Position numbers and translations under genes: made by a program
Notes under the pieces: generated by a model
The model's input: only the letters and a program-made list of their open reading frames with translations
Database searches by the model: none
What the model was told of the DNA's origin: nothing
In this document: one piece after another, positions 48,045 through 60,165 of the stretch
Position numbering within the stretch: position 1 is the first letter of the stretch
How the letters are laid out: every line of letters starts with the position of its first letter
NCBI GenBank assembly: GCA_050084985.1
Contig: JBITNC010000001.1
Span: 207,204,001-207,268,000 of the forward strand
Length of the DNA: 64,000 nucleotides
Direction of reading: 5' to 3'
Origin: Nageia nagi
Taxonomy: Eukaryota; Pinophyta

Positions 48045-49373
48045 CACCATCATAGTACAAATATCATGCATAATATAAATAGGATAGGAGATCATCTCAC
48101 TAGATATGATAGAAATAATTATACTATTGTTGAATAAGATGTTGTAATACACATGTCCATGTATCAAAGCCACAATAGCAATTTTAAGGGCACAATTCCT
48201 ATTACTAAAAACTACATCTCTAGAGAACATCGACTCCTTTGATTAGACCAACTAGAAAAACTACAAAAATAAATATTATAGGGAATAAAAATTACTAAAT
48301 GAAAGTAAATTTAATTTCTATGCTAATGAGTACAAATAAAAAAATCAAACAAATCTAAACCAGCCTAGGAATTCATTAAAGTATAATCCAAGCTAGTCAA
48401 ATAGTTTGATTTTACAACCTCCAAATTAAGCATGACACTTCATGTAATAACAAAACATAAAACCTTTACAAATGCGGATGAACTACTAACTATTTCTTAT
48501 AATATATGAAATGCAAATAAACATATCACACAACAATTTAAGAACAATGAAAGATAAATTATAGTTAAGAGATCAAGAAGCATATTGTATTCTATTATCA
48601 TTTGAAATAAGTACAAAATAGGGGCAATATTTAATGTGTTTGATCCCTTTCTTCTTTACAACACCACTACTTATATATTTCTTACAAAGGAATATATGGT
48701 AACAAACATGTAACAAACTCTAACATATAAAAATACATATAACTAACTTCATATCAGATTTGATTATGATAGTTTTACAATTTTGATCCAAATCTTTAAC
48801 TTTTGAAAGCCATATCTCGTGTATATGGATGCCTTTGATGTATTAAAAAATCAAAACCTAGGTTTGGTGATCAACATTACCTTATTGGAGGGAAAATATA
48901 TTTTGCTAGACTTACAACACCATTTGTAGGTGCTCACACTTAGATGGACCCATCAAAATCAAATACTTGAACAAAAAGGCTCATTCCAGCAAATGTCTCT
49001 CTTTCTATTTAGACCCACATGGTTGGGATTTTAATCTTCAAAAGTGGGCATGAAATACTTCATAAAAGACATAAGGATTCCTTTATTATGATTCCATTGA
49101 GCTTTTGTGATGTTTACACCTAAAAAATTATTGGACTTTCATGAAAACCAAATACTATGAAAATATTGGCTAAGTCCTTTCCTTCACTGATTTTGTCTCA
49201 CTTTTAGTGGGTTATGTGTGTGCCAAAATTATTGGACTTCCACCAAAATCAAATTTCAACATTTTTCCCAAAATTGGCTAAGTGTGACTATCCTAACAAT
49301 AATATGGCTACAAAAGAGGGTATATGAATGCAAATATTCTTATTTATCTATAAAAAATATGTATGGATATACA
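48045..49373 (-). repeat. 5' LTR of element M
   Basis: Matches 27,790-29,310. It lacks about 150 bases present in the other copy, at about 49,055 (corresponding to 28,845-28,990), and ends at GGATATACA (49,373), after which element O resumes. The inner limit is approximate. The minus strand just inside reads TGGTGAATCC, a weak primer-site candidate. Confidence 0.78.
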
Positions 49374-50030
49374 ATGATGTTCATGCCCTAAATTTCCTTC
49401 AACATGATGCATATGCCCTAACTTGTTTATAATTTTTGGATAGGCTAAGTCTTCTACTAAATGTAATGGATCAAAATTTTCAATTCTGTATGTTCCCATT
49501 CCTAAGTCTATGACTTTTACCTCTTTTTTAAATTTTATTAATACTAATTCTACCTCTAAAGGAACTATATAAAATTTAGGACAATCTAAATCTAACTCTT
49601 CAATATTTTAATCTGCCAAATTACATAGAGCATATGGTTCTAGATATCCTATGATTGTATGTAGTTTTCCTTCATACTCATATTTTAAATAGCCATGTAT
49701 TGTATAAGGTACTATATCCATATCATGTAACCAAGGTATTCCTAAGAGGATATTATATGAAAGCTTTCCACTCATAACATGAAAGTTTGTTTGGACACTC
49801 TTGATACTCGATGTGAAATCTAATGTAACTAAGCCAAGCAATTTTTTGGTTGAACTATCATATGCTTTTATTTGAAAAGTTGGCTCTTATATGGGTGGGA
49901 TAGTTACATCATTGCTTTTTAATTACTATATGAAATTTTGAGAATAAACATTAATAGCTAAACTTGGATCTACCATTGATCTTTAATCATTGATCATTGG
50001 GGTAATACAAAGCACTAAGCATTCAACTAT
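49374..50030 (-). pseudogene. Aspartic protease of element O
   Basis: The open stretch 49,608-49,841 contains MLGLVTLDFTSSIKSVQTNF, GKLSYNILLGIPWLHDMDIV and YTIHGYLKYEYEGKLHTI, the ILLGRPWLH and HxxLKF signatures of the protease C-terminal half. Upstream, MVDPSLAINVYSQNF corresponds to the active-site segment, with Pro in place of the usual Gly/Asn. It is cut at 49,373 by element M; the continuation is at 27,785. Confidence 0.8.
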
Positions 50031-51520
50031 TAGTTCTTTGGTAAATTTTTTAGATCTAAAGAAAGACATAACATCATAATATTTAATGGGTTGAAGTTTT
50101 TTATAAAACATACTAGTAGAGTTATTATTAGGAACTATATCTTTTATGAACAAATCATACAAGACTTATCTATGTTTTTTAGATGTACTAATGAGATTAA
50201 ACAAGATAATTTTGGTAAGAGTGATTTTTATTGTTCAATTATTCTATAAGCTTTTGGATCTAGTGGAAGACTTACATATTCATTTGTAGTTAGATTTTGA
50301 TGTGGGTGTGGATTATGTCTTGAATGTTCACTTTTGAGTGTATCACAAATATCCTTATTTATTATTATTATATTTATTGCATGATCCATATTTTAATAAT
50401 TTTCATTAGTTTTTTACTTTCCTTGAGCAATTAGATCAAATATATCTTCCTCAAGAGTCTTTCAACTATTAGTGGGGGCCTTCTTCTTTGATGATATGAG
50501 TAATAAGCATATAAATTCTTCATGGAAACACTATCATATTTTGCTTTTATTTATAATGGCCTTAATAAACCTTTTTAATCAAATCCTATAAAATGAGCTT
50601 AGGCAAAATAGGGAAGGTAAATGTATAACTCCTTGTTGTATTAGACCTTGTAAGAGCTAGTTTATAAGCCATATTCGTATTCTTTTCTTCCTTTTTTCAC
50701 ATATGATTTCTTACTTTCTTTTTTCATGTTGTACTTGCATATTTGAGTGTTCCCAACTTGATCAACATGTTTTGTTTTAAAATTGCTTTTCTATTCATTA
50801 CTTCAAAACCCAATGTAGTATAATCAAAAGCATGTTGCTTTAGAATTGGAAGTAAAGAATTAGCAAAAATACCATAAATTTCTCTTTCACATAAATGAAT
50901 ACAAATGGTCTGCCATACCTTTTTGAACCATGAGATATACTTCTCTAGTTTCTCATAATTTTCTTAATATAGTGCACACAACTTTGTAATTGTACTTTAT
51001 CCTTTAATATTATGTTTATATTAATTCATAAATGCTTTTGATAATGATTGGAATGAATCAATATATCCTTCAAGAATATTATAGAACCACTCATTGGCAT
51101 CACCTTTCAAACTCATTGGAAAAAAATTTATCATAAATTTCTCCTCAGATCCTAGTTTCAACAAGCACTCCTCCTAAAATCCAATAAGGTGTTGCTTTGG
51201 GTCTTGTTCACCATTGAACATATCAAATTTAGGGATCTTGAGATTGGGTGGTAGGGATAATTATGGATATATTCCATCAAGGGTGTGGTGAATACACCAT
51301 CATAGTCTTTATTATTGTCCTAAAATCTACTATTTTCTAGTTTTATAATTCTTGCCATCACCTCAAGTGAAATATTTTGACTATTATTGGTTAATTCTTA
51401 TGGATTTTGAATAAACTAAGTCACAATCTAAGTCAAATTTGTTATCACCTGAGTTAGGTTTAGAATCATCTGAGGTAGTTATTGATCCATTATAATGTTA
51501 ATACCCCATACTTAGGTTAA
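50031..51520 (-). pseudogene. gag of element O
   Basis: Leftward reading gives NITQVITNLT-like repeats, then a capsid-like tract with frame changes, KVMPMSGSIIFLKDILIHSN and WFKKVWQTICIHL-like segments, and near 50,450 KKAPTNS and TLEEDIFDLI. The level of decay is higher than for other domains; I rely on order (right of protease, left of LTR) as much as on motifs. Confidence 0.6.
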
Positions 51521-51614
51521 ATATAGTATGAATGAAGCTAGATCCATTTTAGAATTTTTGCAAGATCTTAATTGGGAGGGAAAATATCATTTGAAATAAT
51601 GAGTTCACCAAAAA

Positions 51615-51918
51615 TGTAAAAAATAAATAATGCATGATGCAATAAATAAGAAAATATTTTTCTATAACTCAAATACTAAAGTATACATCTAAAATATACT
51701 AGTTATTGTAATTACAAATATATACCTTATTAGATTTGGCAATCATAATCAAAATCAATACCTTTGCATAATTATTATAAATATAATCATCACATGAATT
51801 ATTTTGATGTGCTTAGCATATCATCGATGTTGCAAAGCATTGAGAATCAAATACATAAACAAATATATAAGAAATATGATGAAAGGATAATAATAGATCT
51901 ACAAATAGGTGGTATCAT
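51615..51918 (-). repeat. 5' LTR fragment of element O
   Basis: Matches 4,810-5,119: both copies share ATAATCATCACATGAAT, CTCAAATACTAAAGTATACA and ATAATGCAYGATGCAATAAA. The match breaks at 51,918, where the LTR of element B2 begins; the other half of this LTR (about 310 bases) is not seen in the window. Confidence 0.78.
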
Positions 51919-54400
51919 TATAGATCCAAAAATATGTAATTAATAAATAAATACATAAATAAATAAATGTTCTATGAATACAATGATTTGTATAATAATA
52001 AGCTTTATATTAGATATACAAAAAATATACAATGAAGCACATAAACTTGATACAAAGCGAGAAAGTAGCCAGTTTGTATACAATCCTTAAAGCAAAACAA
52101 TAATGAATCTTTGAAGGATTATGATCGAACTTTAGACAAGCTTGTAATGATATTCTCTAAAATGTAACCATAAGTCATTCCTTAAAATTTGAACCTTCCA
52201 ATCTAAAGGGCACACATCGTTGGCTATGTGGGAATGGTATGCCACTAGCTACATGGAATTTGGTGATTCATGTCATGCACAAAGGAGAGATAACAAAGCT
52301 CAAAGAGTATAACAAATTTCTCAAGATAGGTGATATCAAGAGAAACTATAAGTTTGATATTTGTAAAAACCATCTATCAAAGATATATAATAGGAATTTC
52401 AACCTTCACCTCTCATATTTATAACCTACAAGGAAATAGAAAGGAGTGAAATCTAACACATATGAATAACAATAATCTTTTCTATATTCAAGATAACTTA
52501 AAATATAAATCATGGTATATGATATTACATTGGCTCTAGCACATAGAATAACACTTTATCTTAATTTATGTATTATTTTTAATTAATCATTTAATGAGTC
52601 TAAATATGATTTATTAAATAAATAATAAATCATTTTTAAGTATCTATATTTTGCCCCTCTTTGGATATGAAATGAAAAATATTGAAATTACATAATCCAA
52701 AAAAATCTAAAGAAGAGAAAAATATTTTCAATAGCAAAGTGGACTTCTCTGTTTTGATTGATATGTCGAGTATGATATGTTGTTTGCCCTCTTTGGGTCT
52801 TGGTTTCCCCTAGCTCATGTTTCATCAGGTAAGAAAACCAAAAATAGGAGTTCCTATATGAGGTGAGTGATCTATTCCAATCCTAATCACCTGAATAATA
52901 TCTATAGAATAAAGCAACATATACCTACATAGATCACATCCATTAAAGAATAAATAATTTGAATAGCAAGGATAAAATAAATATAATATGGTGTGTGTTA
53001 CTATGGATGATGTGACACATAGTGCTATATACCATCATATGCATAGACTACAATGATAAATAACTCAGTCTATGAAGAGCAAGTGCATGAGGTCCTTTTT
53101 AATACCTTAGGCTTATAATATCCATGATATATATACTACTATGATAGATAACTCATAGTCTATAGGTGTAAGGCTATTGATAACTTTTAATGACTCAAAC
53201 ATGAAATAATCCTATAATTGATAAGAGATGTTGCTCATGGTGTGACCATAGCTTTAAAAGCACTTGTTAATGAAAAATAATATTTAACTTATATAAATAT
53301 GATAAATGTTAAAACATTCAATGGACTAATACTTTAATTTACATAAATTTTTAAAGTGAATACACACCGTTGATAGTGTGGTATGCCTAAAATTTTATGA
53401 TCATATCTTCAACAGTTTTGATCCTTATTTATAGAACATTACATATTCATGAAAGAATCATAAAAATGAGCAAATATTCAATTAAATTTAAATATACCCC
53501 ATTTAAAAATAATTTTAGTCATTACACATTGCTAGTCATGTTAGCTTTTCATATGAAGCATAGAAATTTAAAATATATTCAATTGACATTCATCCATATC
53601 ATTTTGCATCACTTCAAATTGAAAATAATAATACAATTTATTATAAAATTTTCAAGATCCAATATATATTAGCAACTTTTCACTATGTAATCAATTTGTC
53701 CATAACATGCTTGTAAAATAAAAAACTTCATTATTTTGAACTTGTAATGCTATGGAATCATAGCAATAATTTGAAAGCACACTTAATTATATATTTTCTA
53801 CACTAATAGTAGTGCTTAAATGGGTGATTTAATCTTTAAGAAAAATGGTGCATCCAATTAGGAATGAAACATGAATTTTCAAGTATACAATAATTGTAAA
53901 TTATGCATAATTTTAGAATTGAAAAATTGGTATACAATTTAAATTAAACTAATCTTTAGAAATAAAATTTTAGCATTTGCAATGATCTAATTCTCAAAAT
54001 GTTCATTTAATAAAACCTATAATAAAATAAATTAAAGTAGCACATTTGAAATTTTTAGCAATTTGACCAAATCCACATTGTTGGTAGCATCTATTTAATA
54101 TAAATAAACTTAAACATTGTAAAGGAATAATAGATAATTGGATATTCAATATGAATAAGTAAAATACACTTTTTTACTATTTGAAAGAAGTAGACATTAG
54201 ATAGATGACCAATTTGGAGAAAACAACATCATTGTTGGCATCAAAGCTATAAACTTAGTTTTTGAAAAAGAAACCACAACACTATAAAATATTCACAAGA
54301 AATAAAAATAAACCAAATAACAGTTTCATATGCTATAGAGCCAACGTGACAAAGCCCTATGGTTTATATGGAAAAGGAGGGATATAAATGGAATGAGTTA
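51919..54400 (-). mobile_element. Element B2: 3' part of a second B-family copy
   Basis: Minus-strand counterpart of 37,170-39,596. The LTR (51,919-52,648, 730 bp) ends in TATAGATCC and begins TATAGATACTTAAAAATG on its own strand; the purine tract follows as TTTTGCCCCTCTTTGG at 52,649-52,664. The internal part mirrors B: words near 52,850 (CCAAAAATAGGAGTTCCTAT, TGAGGTGAGTG) and near 53,100-53,260 match 38,220-38,700 inverted. Similarity fades near 54,300. No gag or PMD ORF is seen, so the rest is deleted, displaced or outside. The 91-codon ORF at 53,397-53,672 is not a gene I recognise. Confidence 0.78.
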
Positions 54401-54829
54401 ACTTTTTTGTTAATTTTAACTTTTTCTATTTATCTTTTCTGGACTTTGGTGATTGATCTCCTTACCTATCCATAACTTGTTGACCTTGGTGAGTTGTGCA
54501 CCTTCATTTGATGTGCCCCTAGTCTTTTACTTCATGATTTACCTATTCATTCATTCATTTACCTATTTTCCCATTCCATGGAAGATACCGATTGGAGAGT
54601 CATAAGGCATCTTGTAACCAAATAGAAGGGGTATATTGTAGAATATCTTTGCACACTTCTTTTTGACCAAATGGTATGACTCTAAAATCTTTGGTTAAAT
54701 TTCTTAATTTGATTTAAATTTGTGTTCAATTCTTCTCATGCACATTAGTCCATTCTTGTAATGTGATTTTCAATACATAAATTTTTCTCCTCATAAGAAT
54801 GTAAGGTTCTAATTAGGGTGGGCCCATGT
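54401..54829. other. No gene recognised
   Basis: Unassigned sequence between B2 and the copia LTR. No ORF, LTR end or repeat seen. Confidence 0.5.
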
Positions 54830-55315
54830 TGTTGGAAATTGTAATGTAATATTGTGTAATATTTCTCTTTAATATATATTCACTTAATGCTTAAAGTATA
54901 TTTAGATATATTAAAGCAATAAAAGAATAAATATAGAAAGAAAAATAAATATAGAAATACCTTTAACCTTATCTTTGTGTTAAAGGGACGTTAAAGGGTG
55001 GGTTTCTTCTTATAAATAGAGAGGTACTCCTCTCATTATGCACTTGATGAAGCATGGTAATGCTTATCTTATAGAGTTGTAAGAATGCTCTTGTAAAGGA
55101 TTTGTAGAAGAATTCTTGAGAATTTGTAGGAGAGTTATCTTATAAAAAGTAATAGAATGATGGTTCGAAGTGGATGTACTCCCAAGAGATGGAAGAACCA
55201 GTATACATGGTGTGTTATATTTTATATGATTGATTTTTGCTTTGCTATATGATTATTAGATTTGTTCAAAAAACTTAAAGGATATCTTGATTTATGAAAT
55301 CTTTCAATTCCATCA
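54830..55315 (+). mobile_element. LTR of a copia-type retrotransposon
   Basis: Starts TGTTGGAAATTG and ends TTCCATCA, 486 bp. It is followed two bases later by a methionyl-initiator-tRNA-type primer site, the standard for Ty1/copia. A TATA box at 55,011 lies mid-LTR. No second copy in the window, so only the 5' end of the element is here. Confidence 0.82.
55011..55018 (+). promoter_or_regulatory. TATA box of the copia LTR
   Basis: TATAAATA in a GC-poor LTR, followed by AGAGAGGTACTCC; typical of a plant copia promoter. Confidence 0.65.
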
Positions 55316-55317
55316 AG

Positions 55318-55330
55318 TGGTATAAGAGCA
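55318..55330 (+). promoter_or_regulatory. Primer-binding site (initiator Met tRNA type)
   Basis: TGGTATAAGAGCA differs from the usual TGGTATCAGAGC at one base (C to A). Confidence 0.85.
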
Positions 55331-56249
55331 TTTTTGTTGTTGTGATCTTCTCAAATTTCTACTTGGTGATTTTGAGGTAACCCTCCTCAAATTTAAGGTA
55401 TACCTATCCCCTAATCTTGTTTCAATTTTATTTGAAACTTTATTGGTTAATCAATTTCAATTTCTTATTTTTTGAAGTTGAAAGTTGATATCTATACTAA
55501 CATGTTTTTATTTTAAGAATAATGGGTTCAAATTTAAGGTAAAATTTTCCCTTAATTACATGTTAGTATTATTTTTGTTAAATCTAACATGTGCTATATG
55601 GTTAGATTATAAATATTGTGATTTTATATCTATACTAACATTTTTATGCTAAGAGTAAATGGCTAAGATCTAACATATTATGTTAGTAACATGTTAGTAG
55701 TATTTGAAGTTATATCTAACATATGGTATATGGTTAGACTCTAAGATGTTATGAAATTAGTGTATCTAATTATCTTTAGATAGTTAAATCTATTTTTTAG
55801 ATTTCTTGAAACTACACTAAGATCTTATTATTATTGCAAGTTTATTAAAATCTAATTTATGATTTTTTGCAATAAAATAGTTTTTTTGTAAGAAAGATAA
55901 AATATTGATTTTGCTATTTATGGAATACTCTTGAAATTATTTTGTAGCATATGGTTAATAAAGGCATTTTTTACAATATGAAAAGTTGTAAAAATATGTT
56001 TTTATATATTTTTTCTTTAAGAGATAGACTTTATAATATAAGAAAATTTGAGACAATTTTTTTTTATATAGAATTTGTTATTCTGTATTTTTTGTACAAA
56101 ATTTCTATTTTGTATTTAAAAAAACTATTTAATTTTTTTTAATTATTTTGTATTAAAAAAATAGAATTTATTTTGTTATTTTTTTAAAAAATAATAAAAC
56201 ATTTTAAAAAATATTATTTTTTATTTTTTACAAAAAAAGAAGAAACCCT
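55331..56249 (+). other. Copia leader fragment with a diverged duplication
   Basis: AT-rich. ATATCTATACTAACAT at about 55,489 and 55,626 marks two diverged copies, each with CTAACAT...ATATGGTTAGA further on. No gag ORF can be read; poly-A/T runs fill 56,100-56,240. Confidence 0.55.
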
Positions 56250-56722
56250 AAGGGCTAGCATGATGCACAGTTTGTGGCATCCCCACTATTGGGTGGCATG
56301 TAGTGCATAGCCTATAGCATCCCACTATTGGGGTGGTGAACTACATACAACCTATGCCCCCCACTATTAGGGTGGCATGCGATGCATAGCCCACAACCCC
56401 CCTATGGGGTGGTGCTTAGTGCATAGCCTGTAGCCCCCCACTATGGGGTGGCACACGGTGCATAGCTTGAGTGCATGCAGATGCCCTATGTGGGGAATGT
56501 GGTAGCCCCTCTCAAGTGCATGTAGCCACCCAATAGGGGAATGTTGGTCTCCCATTAAGGGATACATAGCCACCTTATGGGGGCATGTGTAGCCACCCAA
56601 CAAGGGTGCATTGGCTACCCATCAGGGGGCATGCATAGTCATCTTGTGGGGGTGCATGGTAGCTTATCTAGGGACATGCATAGTCACCTAATTGGGGCAC
56701 ACTGGCTACCCTCCTTTCTTCC
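56250..56722. repeat. GC-richer minisatellite island
   Basis: Left half: about four units of 55-60 bases with GCATAGCC...CCCCACTATTGGGGTGG. Right half: shorter units of roughly 28 bases such as GCATAGTCACC and GGGGGCATG. The island is visibly richer in G and C than anything around it. ORFs within it (minus 56,367-56,603, plus 56,577-56,774) are His/Pro/Gly repeats produced by the array and are not believable genes. Confidence 0.85.
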
Positions 56723-59629
56723 CTCCTTTATTTCCTTTTCTCTAGGAATTAATTTTTTTATAACAAGAAAATAGATTTTTTTAATAAAAGCATAAGGGCA
56801 TTTTTAAAAAAAAAAAGGTAAGTTTTTTAAAAAGTTATTTTTTTAAAGGGGGTATTTTTTATTTTACAAAGGGTAAAATTTTTAAAATAAAAGTTACCAA
56901 TTTTTTTAAAAAAGGGGAACTTTCTTAAGAGTTGGATTCAACCACCTCATTAAATTTTTGTGCCTCTATATTTAATGAGGGTTGCTTTATTTGAGATAAA
57001 TATTTGTGAAATCTTGCATAGCCTTTTCTAACAGTTGGATATATGTATTTAGATGGTTTATTTTTTTCCATCTTTAATTTTTTAAAAAAGCCTATGCTTT
57101 CCTAAGTGGAAGCTTAAATTTACAATTTCATTTATCTTATAATATTATTATAAAATATATTAAAATAAAAGGATAATTAATTTTTCTCTTTGTAGTGGAT
57201 TAAATTTATCATGTGTAATTGTTTTTACTTTATGAAAAAGAATAAGGCCTTTAAGTAAAGCTTAACTCTTATTGTTTAAAACCTTTATTAATGTTATTAT
57301 AACATTAAATATTTTTAATCTTTATTGATGCCAAGTGATATCTTTTTATGCACATGATTATTGATCAATACAATCATTTTTTTAAAAAACACAACAATGA
57401 CAAATTTTCAATTGGACATATTTGACTCAACTTTTGAAGGCAAAATTATTTAAAAAAATTAATTGATAATGTCCAATACATTACACACCTAAAAGTTAAA
57501 TATATACACTATTTGTTATGAATATACCTAAAAGTTTAAATGTGTGGATGTGCATAATGTTTGAGGTGAAAATTTAGGTAAAAATTTCTTTCAAAATGCA
57601 CTATCCTTATTGGTTGCAATGCTATGCAAATTTGTTGTGGATGTGCATAGTGTTTGAAGTGAAATTTAGGTAAAAATTTATTTCAAACTATGCTATGCAC
57701 ATATTGTCAAGGATTTTCTTTGTGGCTATTCATCTCTTACAAGATAAAATTTATTTTTTTGAATTCAAGATTAGCTAATTTTTTACCCTTGCTTATAACC
57801 ATAGAGGGTCAAAATGCCAAAAATTTTGCACCTTTTTACATCTTTTAGACTTGAAAATAAAAATGTTTTTAAAATTTAAAATTCAAGCACTCATATTGTT
57901 TCATACCTCATAGCCTTGAAAATTAAAAAATATATATATTAAAATAAAACTGCCATTTAGCCTTGAAAAAAAAACCACCCATTTAACCCATGTGGGTACC
58001 AACAACCATATAATATGAATAATGATGTATAAAAGTTGAAGGAGTATTGTGGAGAGTTGAACTTGAATTATAATTTGTGTATTTGATGTAGATGCCTACA
58101 ATGCTTATGCATTACAAATGTCATCTTGAGCATTTTTGATGCCTACCAACAACTCTCTATCCTCTTTTTCTTGTCTTTAGTTGTCTCCTTTGGTTGTTGC
58201 CTTAATATGATGTCTAGATGAATCCCATGTAAATTAGTCACATCTTTGATGTAGTTATACCCATGTACCTTCTTGTGCATAATTTGAAATGAATCAAATC
58301 AAATTATGAAATACTAACTATGTTCTTATCATTGGTCAAGTAGTTGAAGTATGCCTAAGCTTCACCATTTAAGTTTTCTAGTGAGCCTAATTTGAAATAA
58401 ATCATTGATACTAGTTGGTGGTGGGAGTTGAATAGCCCCATTGTTGAGCATTTTGTTAGAAATATTGCACCAATAAAACATCAAAAAGAAAAACCATATT
58501 CCCAAATAAATCATGTTCATATGGTTAGTTAGGAAAATAGATGAATTGGACATCTTAGATCTAATATCTCATTCAAAATTAGACACATAAAAAATGACAC
58601 AACCTATTAGAACTCATTATATTGATTATTGAACTAGAAAAGAAAACTCTTAATGAAAAAAGTACATGCATGATCTCTTTGTGTTCTATAACAAACATAA
58701 GCAATACTTAAGGTAGGAAAAAATAATTGCTTTCACATTGGTGGGATATATTATTTTTATGGGCCTACTAAATCACTTTTGTATATACTCTTTGGATCAT
58801 AATACTTACAAAGTGAACCCATGGTGGGCCAAGACTCTTGAATATGGTTTATATGAGTGTTGGGATAATGATATTTGGAGGCTTAGTTTATGCACTCTTG
58901 GACAAAATATTGACTATTGTAGTCTATAAAGAAACATATGAGATGCATGAGAGAGTTTAGAAGTTTGGGTTCTTTCAAGATAAATACTGAAAGAATATTT
59001 TAGTTTACTTGATCTAATTGCTTGAAATGTGTTTTTGTGATTGACTTGTAAAATCCAAATTCATTATTTAAATGTATGCAATGGAAAGGAGGGGAAAAAT
59101 GTGGATGTTATATAATGTGTGGATATACAACAAAGTGTGGTGTTAGCTTATATGAAAAATACCTCCTTTTAGGGCATCAAAGCTTCTTCTGTAGTATTGT
59201 ATTTTCACTCTATCAGTTATAATCTCTAATGAAGTTATGAAAGGAATCCTTGTTCATAGGCAGTTTCCACCATATACTCTCCAGTAAAGTACTATGAGAG
59301 GAATCCTCCACCATATACTCAATATAAGCATTTGCAATTTTAATCTTTATTGTATTTCTTAAATTCGATGCTCGTATTAAAAAACTTTAACCTTTTTAAA
59401 ACTTTTTACAACTATTATTTTTCATTAATAAGTACATATTTTTTTATTCTCATCCAAACTATATATAATAATAAAAAAATTTAAATTTATTGATGTTTTA
59501 AAAATATTCATCTATAATTATATTTTTATTAAAAAATATTTATATATAATTAAAACTATTTATATTTAATCTACACAAAAGATAATCTAAATATGTTACT
59601 AATGTATTTCAAAATACATTTTAAAAAAA
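56723..59629. other. AT-rich region, no gene recognised
   Basis: Includes A/T runs (56,760-56,930), a 93-bp tandem duplication at 57,543 and low-complexity sequence. The ORFs at 58,362-58,553 (minus) and 58,738-58,929 (plus) have no recognisable domain. Short repeats near 59,230-59,320 share GAGAGGAATCC and CACCATATACTC. Confidence 0.5.
57543..57710. repeat. 93-bp tandem duplication
   Basis: TGTGGATGTGCATA starts at 57,543 and 57,636, followed in both by GTTTGARGTGAAA and TTTAGGTAAAAATTT. Confidence 0.85.
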
Positions 59630-59640
59630 AATTAAATTAA

Positions 59641-60165
59641 TGGTTCTGGTGGTGCTGTCACTTTTATTTCCCAAAAATGGCAGTCACATATGGTTTCTTG
59701 GGGGGTGGACCCTTCAAATCAAGCGGTTTGGAATTTGTTTGAGTTGCATGGTAAACCTTTCGGTCTTATTAATATTTATGCTTCAAATGATGCTCATGAT
59801 AGGCGGTCTCTGTGGAGTTGGTTAGCTTTCTCCTTACCTCTTGCAACTTGGGTCTTATGTGGGGACTTTAATATGGTAGAAAAATTTGTTGATAAACAAA
59901 GTCATAACCCTTTTCATTGGAATTTGGGTGAAAGAGAAGCTTGGTTTTTTCTTAAAAATAAGCTCAGCCTATATGATCTGAATTCTACCTTCTCACCTAC
60001 AAATTTTCAAGAGTCTCATTGGTTTACTTGGTCTAATTTACAAGCAGGAAATAATCGAGTTTTGAAAAGGCTTGATAGAGCTATGCTTTTAGAATCAGAT
60101 TCTTTTTATTTTGAACACTTCCTTGTTGCCATGTCCCTCTATGAAAGAGCACATTTTTCGCATTT
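59641..60165 (+). pseudogene. Endonuclease domain of the LINE (partial)
   Basis: Begins inside the AP-like endonuclease (GSGGAVTFISQKW) and shows PFGLINIYASN, WVLCGDFNMV with the catalytic GDFN, FTWSN and RVLKRLDRAM. The N-terminal catalytic residues are missing because of 5' truncation. It would nick target DNA to prime reverse transcription. The frame changes near 60,140-60,180 into the RT frame. Confidence 0.85.

Larger units (their letters stand above)
27790..49373 (-). mobile_element. Element M: gypsy-type retrotransposon, about 13 kb plus an 8.6-kb insertion
   Basis: Direct repeats of about 1.5 and 1.33 kb (27,790-29,310 and 48,045-49,373) flank minus-strand gag (47,770-46,020), protease, an RNase H, RT, another RNase H, integrase and a large downstream ORF. 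It interrupts element O between its protease and the glycine-rich linker. Element B sits within it at 31,026-39,596. The left end is uncertain by some tens of bases and I could not confirm a target duplication. The unusual RNase H position is discussed in the findings. Confidence 0.8.
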
